Assembly (NCBI RefSeq): GCF_001282785.1
Contig: NZ_CVUA01000001.1
Location: 62,001-126,000 of the forward strand
Direction of reading: 5' to 3'
Origin: Halolamina sediminis
GTDB taxonomy: Archaea; Halobacteriota; Halobacteria; Halobacteriales; Haloferacaceae
Length of the DNA stretch: 64,000 nt
Notes under the pieces: generated by a model
The model's input: the letters and a program-made list of their open reading frames with translations, nothing else
Told to the model about the DNA's origin: nothing
The model's database searches: none
Program-made: the position numbers and the translations under genes
Shown here: piece by piece, positions 58,871 to 64,000 of the stretch
Layout of the letters: every line of letters starts with the position of its first letter
How positions within the stretch are numbered: position 1 is the first letter of the stretch

Positions 58871-60472
58871 ATGACCGAGGACCAACCCACACCGAAGACA
58901 GACGGGGGCACCGATAGCGTATCGAGCGACGACGTCGCCCTCGACCCGTGGGGCTCCTCGACCATCGAAGACTACCCGAAGCTGTTCGAGCAGTTCGGGA
59001 TCGAGGAGTTCGACGCCGAGGAGGTGCCGGAGCCGCACTACCTGATGCGCCGCGGGGCGATCTTCGGCCACCGTGAGTACGAGCGCGTGGCGGAGGCGAT
59101 GGCCAACGACGAGCCGTTCGCGGCGCTGTCGGGGTTCATGCCGACGGGCGATCCCCACATCGGCCACAAGATGGTGTTCGACGAGCTCATCTGGCACCAG
59201 CAGCAGGGCGGCGAGGTGTACGGCCTGATCGCCGACCTCGAAGCCCACTCCGCCCGGGGGATGTCCTGGGACGAGATCGACGAGCACGCCCGGAGCTACC
59301 TGCTCTCCTTCATCGCGCTGGGGTTCGACCCCGAGGCGGGGGAGCTCTACCGCCAGTCGGACAACCGTGTGCTGCAGGATCTCGCGTTCGAGATCGGCTC
59401 GACCACGAACTTCTCGGAGTTCGAGGCGATCTACGGCTTCGGCGGCGAGACGAACGTCAGCCACATGCAGTCGGTCGTGACGCAGTTGGCGGACATCCTC
59501 TACCCCCAACTGGACGAGCCGATGCCGACGGTGATCCCGGTCGGGCCGGATCAGGACCCGCACGTCCGCTTCGCCCGCGACGCCGCCGCGCGGATGCGCT
59601 ACTTCAAAGTGACCGAGGCGTTCGCGAGCTTCGAACTCGACGACGAGGAGCGTGCGCTGTTTCGCGACCTGTACGACGCGCTGCAGGCGACCGACGACGT
59701 GGACACCGACGACCTGCGGTGTGAGGACGCCGCGGAGCGCCTCCTCGCGTTCGTCAACGATCCCGCGGCGCCCGTCGACGCCGACCCCGCGACCCGAGAC
59801 TCGCTGGTCGAGAAGCTGGAGAACGGCGGGAAGGAGCCGATCCGCCCCCGCGTGCGCTTCCTCGACCGCAACGCGAACGCGGCGGCGTTCGACGCGCTGA
59901 TAGAAGAGATCCCGGGCGAGAAGCGGCGCTACGACGCCCACATCGACAGTTTCGACCTCGACCCCGAGGCGGCCCAGGAGATCGCCCGCGAGGTCGAGAT
60001 CGAGCACGACGGCTACGGGTTCGAGGCGCCGTCGTCGATCTACCACCGCTTCATGACCGGCCTGACCGGCGGGAAGATGTCCTCCTCGATCCCTGCCTCC
60101 CACATCTCGCTGCTCGACGACCCCGAGGACGGCTACGACAAGGTGAAGTCCGCCGCGACGGGCGGCCGGACGACCGCCGAGGAGCAGCGCGAACTCGGTG
60201 GGAAGCCCGACGAGTGCCCGGTGTACGAGCTGTACGCCTACCTGCTCGCGGAGGGCGACGACGAGTTCGCGACCCGGGTGTACGAGGAGTGTGCCGAGGG
60301 CGAGCGCCTCTGTGGCGGCTGCAAGGAGCAGGCCGCCGAGTTGATGGCGGAGTTCCTCGAAGACCACCAGGAGAAGCGGGAAGAGGCGAAGGAGCTGCTC
60401 GAGGACGTGGACATCGACTTGAGCAGTGATCGGCGCGGGCTGGGCGGGCGGGAGGAAGAGGACGCGGTTTAG
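58871..60472 (+). CDS. trpS: Tryptophan--tRNA ligase
   Basis: A 533-residue class I synthetase. The HIGH motif is GDPHIGHKMVFDE and KMSKS is GGKMSSSIPAS. The Trp-binding side includes the VIPVGPDQDPHVRFARD block. Between the two signatures is a charged insertion of about 85 residues (LDDEERALFRDLYDALQ onward) typical of haloarchaeal forms. A C-terminal Cys set (CAEGERLCGGC) may hold a metal. Haloarchaea often carry two trpS genes; this is the one linked to endA. Repeat copy E begins 84 bases after the stop. Confidence 0.97.
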   Translation: MTEDQPTPKTDGGTDSVSSDDVALDPWGSSTIEDYPKLFEQFGIEEFDAEEVPEPHYLMRRGAIFGHREYERVAEAMANDEPFAALSGFMPTGDPHIGHKMVFDELIWHQQQGGEVYGLIADLEAHSARGMSWDEIDEHARSYLLSFIALGFDPEAGELYRQSDNRVLQDLAFEIGSTTNFSEFEAIYGFGGETNVSHMQSVVTQLADILYPQLDEPMPTVIPVGPDQDPHVRFARDAAARMRYFKVTEAFASFELDDEERALFRDLYDALQATDDVDTDDLRCEDAAERLLAFVNDPAAPVDADPATRDSLVEKLENGGKEPIRPRVRFLDRNANAAAFDALIEEIPGEKRRYDAHIDSFDLDPEAAQEIAREVEIEHDGYGFEAPSSIYHRFMTGLTGGKMSSSIPASHISLLDDPEDGYDKVKSAATGGRTTAEEQRELGGKPDECPVYELYAYLLAEGDDEFATRVYEECAEGERLCGGCKEQAAELMAEFLEDHQEKREEAKELLEDVDIDLSSDRRGLGGREEEDAV

Positions 60473-60556
60473 GTCGGAGTTTCGTTCGTCTCGTTTTTCG
60501 TCGGTATCGCCGACGGCACGGCTACGAACAGTACTGCGGGGTTCGGTGCTTGGGTC

Positions 60557-61011
60557 GCGAACACGACCGCGGAGTGAGCTCGACCACTTGTGACCGCACC
60601 GCCCCGCACAGCCCTCAGACCTCCCCAGCCGACTCACTCCCTGCGGTCGTTCGTCCTCCGAGGGAGCGGAGCTCCCTCGTGCCCTCGTTCGGTTCACTCA
60701 CGAGGACCTCGCGCGCTCGTTCGCGCACGGAGGCGTCGTGCGGGCGACCCACGCGTCGCCCGCACTGCCAGCGAGACCGCCGGTCTCGCCCTGCTCACGT
60801 CGCGCGCCAACAGCCTCAGCGGTGCGGTGGCGGTGGACGCCTCGCCGGCGCCAATCGCCGGCGTCACCAGAACGCAAAGCGTTCTGGTTGGCAGCCGAGA
60901 GTCGAAGACTCTCGGCGACGCCCGCGGGGGAGGGGTGGGGACTCGGTACTGTGCCGGACCTCGTGTCCGGCACCCTGCGGTCGCAAGTGGCCAAGCATCG
61001 AGATGCTGTTG
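60557..61011 (-). repeat. Structured dispersed element, copy E (expanded)
   Basis: The largest copy (455 bases), inverted relative to A-D, between trpS and the pheST leader. Read on the minus strand it begins CAACAGCATCTCGATGCTTG and ends with AGCTCACTCCGCGGTC, like copy B. The variable site holds a multibranch set: GCCGAGAGTC-ttc-GACTCTCGGC, CCAGAACGC-ttt-GCGTTCTGG and GCCGGCG-attgg-CGCCGGC, with GGCGTC and GACGCC able to close the first two. It also has GCGAGACC-ggc-GGTCTCGC, GTGCGGGCGAC-gcgtgg-GTCGCCCGCAC and an extra CGAGGGAG-ctccg-CTCCCTCG near the right end. Core blocks are conserved. Bases 61012-61126 hold a degraded end unit and no gene. Confidence 0.87.
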
Positions 61012-61126
61012 CTGTCGCGGTCGCTGTCTCGCTGACCGAAATTCGTCTCGCCGTCGCAGTAGCCCTCCCACTCCACACTGGGACGTCCGCTACCGATGAC
61101 ACAACCACCGAATCCGGCCCACTCAC

Positions 61127-61155
61127 GGAACCTTTTTGCGCGCTCGGGAGGTTCC
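61127..61155 (+). promoter_or_regulatory. Promoter of the pheST leader within an inverted repeat
   Basis: CCTTTTTGCG (T run 61133-61137) is centred about 28 bases before the leader ATG at 61163. It is flanked by GGAACCT (61127-61133) and AGGTTCC (61149-61155), a 7-base inverted repeat that brackets the TATA region. The layout fits an operator at which a repressor could block TBP or TFB. Confidence 0.55.
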
Positions 61156-61162
61156 TCCGCGT

Positions 61163-61237
61163 ATGGCGCCCGACACCGCCGCCCGGACGCACCGCCACGC
61201 AGCCGACGGTCGCGGGGTCGGGTTCTTCTTCGCCTGA
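61163..61237 (+). CDS. Putative Phe-rich leader peptide of pheST
   Basis: ATG at 61163 and TGA at 61235-61237 encode 24 residues: MAPDTAARTHRHAADG, then RGVGFFFA. Three consecutive Phe codons (TTC TTC TTC) directly precede the last Ala and the stop. A promoter box at the right distance makes the peptide the first thing translated on the pheS message, and a strong hairpin starts at the base after the stop. This is the layout of bacterial attenuation leaders such as pheL. A chance short frame cannot be excluded, and no such archaeal mechanism is established to my knowledge. Confidence 0.5.
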   Translation: MAPDTAARTHRHAADGRGVGFFFA

Positions 61238-61285
61238 TCGGTCGGCGGAGCCCGGCGCGGGGCGGCCCGGGCGAAACCGACCGAG
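61238..61285 (+). promoter_or_regulatory. Hairpin after the Phe leader peptide
   Basis: TCGGTCGG pairs with CCGACCGA, and an inner GCCCGG pairs with CCGGGC. The outer stem starts at the base right after the leader stop codon, so a ribosome stalled on the Phe codons or released at the stop would change its folding. No U run follows, so it would act on translation or on antitermination of another kind. It lies about 60 bases before pheS. Confidence 0.5.
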
Positions 61286-61342
61286 CGGGCAGCACCGTTC
61301 CCCAGCGACGCCGGGGCGACCACCAAACCACACACTCACCAC

Positions 61343-62848
61343 ATGCGACTCCCCGAACGACAGGTCGCGGCCCTGCAGGCCGCGAGCGCGACCGACGCAC
61401 AGCCGATCCCCGAGCTCGCCGCCGAGGCGGGGATCGACGAGGCGGCAGCCCGGACTGCCGTCTTCGAACTGGAAGACGAGGGGCTGCTCTCCGTCGAGAG
61501 CGAGACCGAGGAGACGGTCTCGATCACCGACGAGGCCGAAACGTACCTCACCGAGGGCCTCCCGGAGGTCCGGCTCTACCGCACGGCCGTCGAGGCCGGC
61601 GCCCGCGACGAGCCGATCTCGATGGGGCAGGTCATCGGCGCCGCCGGCCTCGAAGGGCCCGAGGTCGACATCGCGCTGTCGAACTTCGCCCGCAAAGGCT
61701 ACGGCGAGATCGAGAGCGGCGAGGTGACCGCCGACCCCGACGCCGATCCCGACGCCGACCCCGAACTCGCTGCACTCGAACGGATCGACACCGGCGAGAC
61801 AGTCGAGGACGAGGGGCTGCTCGACCGGCTCGCGGAGCGCGGGCTGATCGAGCGCGAGGAACACACCGTACGCTCGGTGCTGCTGACCGACGACGGCGTC
61901 GACGCGCTGATGGCCGGCGTCGAGGCCGCCGAGACCGCCGACCGGCTCACCCCCGAGATGCTCACCTCCGGCGAGTGGCAGGAGGTGGAGTTCACCGACT
62001 ACAACGTCGAGGCCGACGCGACCGAGGCAGGCGCGGGGAAGGTTCACGTGCTCCGGCAGGCTGCCGAGCGCGTGAAGGACGTCCTCGTCGGGATGGGGTT
62101 TCAGGAGATGGACGGCCCCCACGCCGACGCCGACTTCTGGATCAACGACGCGCTGTTCATGCCCCAGGACCATCCTGCACGAACGCACTGGGACCGCTTT
62201 GCCCTGGACGTTGACCCCGTCGAGGACCTGCCCGAGGATCTCGTTCGCGCGGTCGAGAACGCCCACCGCGAGGGCGTCGGCTCGGATGGCGACGGCTACC
62301 ACTCGCCGTGGAGTGAAGATTTCGCGCGCGAGGTCGCGCTCCGCGGGCACACGACGTCGCTCTCGATGCGGTACCTCTCCGGGGAGGCCGAGGGCGAACT
62401 CGAACCGCCACAGCGCTACTTCTCGGTGCAGAAGGCGTACCGCAACGACACGATCGACGCCACGCACCTGCTGGAGTTCTTCCAGATCGAGGGCTGGGTG
62501 ATGGCCGAGGAGCTCTCGGTACGCGACCTGATGGGGACGTTCGAGGAGTTCTACGCACAGTTCGGGATTACGGACGTACAGTTCAAGCCCCACTACAACC
62601 CCTACACTGAGCCGAGCTTCGAACTGTTCGGCCGGCACCCCGAGACCGGCGAACTGATCGAGATCGGCAACAGCGGCATCTTCCGCGAGGAGGTCCTCTC
62701 GCCGCTGGGCGTCGAGTGTGACGTGATGGCTTGGGGGCTCGCGTTGGAGCGACTGGCGATGCTGTACACCGGCGCCGACGACATCCGCGACCTGCACGGC
62801 ACGCTCGCGGACCTTGAGTTCCTGCGGAACGCGGAGGTGATCTACTGA
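61343..62848 (+). CDS. pheS: Phenylalanine--tRNA ligase alpha subunit
   Basis: A 501-residue class II catalytic subunit. The N-terminal 170 residues are winged-helix tRNA-binding modules (ERQVAALQAASATD, IPELAAEAGIDEAAARTAVFEL). The catalytic core has motif 1 near GFQEMDGPHADADFWINDALFMP, motif 2 YFSVQKAYRNDTIDATHLLEFFQ (shown in parts) and motif 3 VMAWGLALERLAMLYTG. A DPDADPDADP low-complexity insert lies near residue 133. The ATG at 61343 follows CACCACATGCG. It overlaps pheT by one base (TGATG). Confidence 0.97.
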   Translation: MRLPERQVAALQAASATDAQPIPELAAEAGIDEAAARTAVFELEDEGLLSVESETEETVSITDEAETYLTEGLPEVRLYRTAVEAGARDEPISMGQVIGAAGLEGPEVDIALSNFARKGYGEIESGEVTADPDADPDADPELAALERIDTGETVEDEGLLDRLAERGLIEREEHTVRSVLLTDDGVDALMAGVEAAETADRLTPEMLTSGEWQEVEFTDYNVEADATEAGAGKVHVLRQAAERVKDVLVGMGFQEMDGPHADADFWINDALFMPQDHPARTHWDRFALDVDPVEDLPEDLVRAVENAHREGVGSDGDGYHSPWSEDFAREVALRGHTTSLSMRYLSGEAEGELEPPQRYFSVQKAYRNDTIDATHLLEFFQIEGWVMAEELSVRDLMGTFEEFYAQFGITDVQFKPHYNPYTEPSFELFGRHPETGELIEIGNSGIFREEVLSPLGVECDVMAWGLALERLAMLYTGADDIRDLHGTLADLEFLRNAEVIY

Positions 62849-64000
62849 TGCCCGTCGTCGATATCGACACCGACGAACTGCGCCGACTGACCGGCCACGA
62901 GGAGAAAGAGGACGACCAACTGAAGGAGGACCTGTTCGGCCTCGGCCTGGAGTTCGAGGGCGAGACCGAGGACGGCGATCTCCAGTTCGAGTTCGCGCCC
63001 GATCGGCTCGACCGGCTCTCCGTCGAGGGCGTCGCCCGGTCGCTGCGCTACCAGTACGGCGACGACCGCGGCGTGACCGTCCCGGACACCAACGATTCCG
63101 ACTGGACGATCGAGGTCGACCCCTCGGTCCCGGGCGAGCGCCCGTACGTCGCAGGCGCGGTCGCACGCGGGGTGGACTTGGACGAGGACGCGCTGGACTC
63201 GCTGATCCAGCTCCAAGAGAAGCTCCACGCGACGATGGGGCGCAAGCGCGCGAAAGGCGCGATCGGGATCCACGACCTCGCGATGCTCAAAGGCGAGCGC
63301 ATCGAGCAGCGCGAGATCGGCGAGGACAACGAGCTCGAACCGCCCGAGGACCTGACGCCCGTGGCCGGCGACGAGGGGCCGACCGACGTGGGCGGCCCGA
63401 CGATCACCTACCGCGGGATCGAGCCCGACGGCGACGAGTTCGTCCCGCTGGACGCCGACCGCGGGATGACCCCCGCCGAGGTGCTGACCGACCACTCGAC
63501 GGGCGAGGAGTACGCCGATCTCGTGAGCGAGTACGAGCGCTACCCCGCGATCTACGACGAGCTGGGGCTGTTTTCGTTCCCGCCGGTGATCAACGGGCAG
63601 CGGACCGAGGTCTCCACGGAGTCCCGGGAGCTGCTGATCGAGCTCACCGGTACCGACCAGTGGACGATCGACCGGATGCTCGCGATCATCTGCTACGCGC
63701 TGGACGCCCGCGGCGCGACCCTCGAAGACGTCGACGTGGTGTACGAGGACGGCGCCGCCGGCGAGCACGCGGGCGACCACCTCGTCCGGCCGGAGCTCGA
63801 CACCCGTGAGAAGACGGTCTCCCACGAGCAGATCGAAACCACACTCGGGATCGAACTGGAGATGGAGGAGGCCGTGGATCTATTCGAGCGTTCGGGGCTG
63901 GAGGCGACGACAAATCTGGGTGACGAGACGACGTACGAGGTCTCGATCCCGCCGTACCGGACCGACGTGCTCCACTCCATGGACCTCGTCGACGACGTGG
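62848..64000 (+). CDS. pheT: Phenylalanine--tRNA ligase beta subunit, 5' part
   Basis: 384 residues of the archaeal-type beta subunit are visible before the window ends. It starts MPVVDIDTDELRRLTG; then LQFEFAPDRLDRLSVEGVARSLR, an N-terminal motif, and the B3/B4 editing domain with HATMGRKRAKGAIGIHDLAM and FSFPPVINGQRTEVS. The B5 domain has just begun (TREKTVSHEQIETTLGIELEME). The start codon shares its A with the pheS stop, so the subunits are translationally coupled for equal amounts. About a third of the protein lies beyond the edge. Confidence 0.96.
   Translation, partial: MPVVDIDTDELRRLTGHEEKEDDQLKEDLFGLGLEFEGETEDGDLQFEFAPDRLDRLSVEGVARSLRYQYGDDRGVTVPDTNDSDWTIEVDPSVPGERPYVAGAVARGVDLDEDALDSLIQLQEKLHATMGRKRAKGAIGIHDLAMLKGERIEQREIGEDNELEPPEDLTPVAGDEGPTDVGGPTITYRGIEPDGDEFVPLDADRGMTPAEVLTDHSTGEEYADLVSEYERYPAIYDELGLFSFPPVINGQRTEVSTESRELLIELTGTDQWTIDRMLAIICYALDARGATLEDVDVVYEDGAAGEHAGDHLVRPELDTREKTVSHEQIETTLGIELEMEEAVDLFERSGLEATTNLGDETTYEVSIPPYRTDVLHSMDLVDDV

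Noticed and set aside
61012-61126. Further gene between copy E and the pheST leader
   Set aside because: Only degraded end units of the element and a promoter region are visible; frames here overlap the repeat.
60698-63166. Very long minus-strand frame across repeat copy E and pheS
   Set aside because: It runs antisense to pheS and through a noncoding structured repeat; the Arg/Val-rich product has no domain.

Overview
The window is chromosomal DNA of a haloarchaeon (class Halobacteria). It is GC-rich throughout. The proteins are strongly acidic, and the gene set is archaeal: DNA polymerase D, Orc1/Cdc6, archaeal tRNA-splicing endonuclease, HMG-CoA reductase, a Ser-His-Asp signal peptidase, haloarchaeal zinc-ribbon proteins and type II methionine aminopeptidase. 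Many genes have a T-rich promoter box about 27 bases before the start codon, as expected for leaderless transcripts. The genus cannot be fixed from sequence alone. No tRNA, rRNA, CRISPR array or intact insertion sequence was seen.

Layout. 1-5.0 kb: 5' part of uvrB, two tandem small paralogues, a divergent pair of rhodaneses and an AI-2E-type permease. 5.1-9.3 kb: an orphan thiamine-type binding lipoprotein, a flavin oxidoreductase, a methyltransferase and a degenerate RecA-fold protein. 9.3-15.2 kb: an 18/9-bp minisatellite, the origin-associated genes oapC-oapB-oapA, a replication origin with about eight origin recognition boxes around an AT-rich unwinding region, and orc1. 15.2-28 kb: signal peptidase, S9 peptidase, upp, the small subunit of DNA polymerase D, hisA, hisB, regulators and a sulfatase. 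28-33.9 kb: the large subunit of polymerase D carrying a 508-residue intein, and a PPC-domain protein. 34-46 kb: CBS protein, glyS, dolichol kinase-like protein, XPD-type helicase, map, an isoaspartyl peptidase, icd, a cupin and an epimerase. 46-56 kb: a RelE/ribbon-helix-helix toxin-antitoxin pair with a palindromic operator, hmgA, an amidohydrolase, membrane proteins, pyrF, a membrane J-domain protein, thrB, msrA and a small AT-richer island. 56-64 kb: HAD hydrolase, DUF91/zinc-finger protein, endA, trpS, pheS and partial pheT.

The main unexplained structure is a dispersed intergenic element present five times (about 7.5, 22.9, 27.9, 44.8 and 60.6 kb). Each copy has long terminal inverted repeats, invariant C-rich and G-rich core blocks, and internal hairpins. 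The arms of these hairpins differ between copies while base pairing is kept. This looks like a structured RNA or DNA element, or a MITE-like unit built around structure, rather than coding DNA. A second unexpected feature is a possible leaderless leader peptide ending Phe-Phe-Phe-Ala, followed directly by a strong hairpin, just before pheST. This suggests translation-dependent control of phenylalanyl-tRNA synthetase in an archaeon.

Functionally the window combines a replication hub (origin, Orc1, Oap proteins, both subunits of polymerase D, XPD-type helicase), a translation group (glyS, trpS, pheST, endA, map) and scattered biosynthetic genes (hisA, hisB, thrB, pyrF, upp, hmgA, icd).
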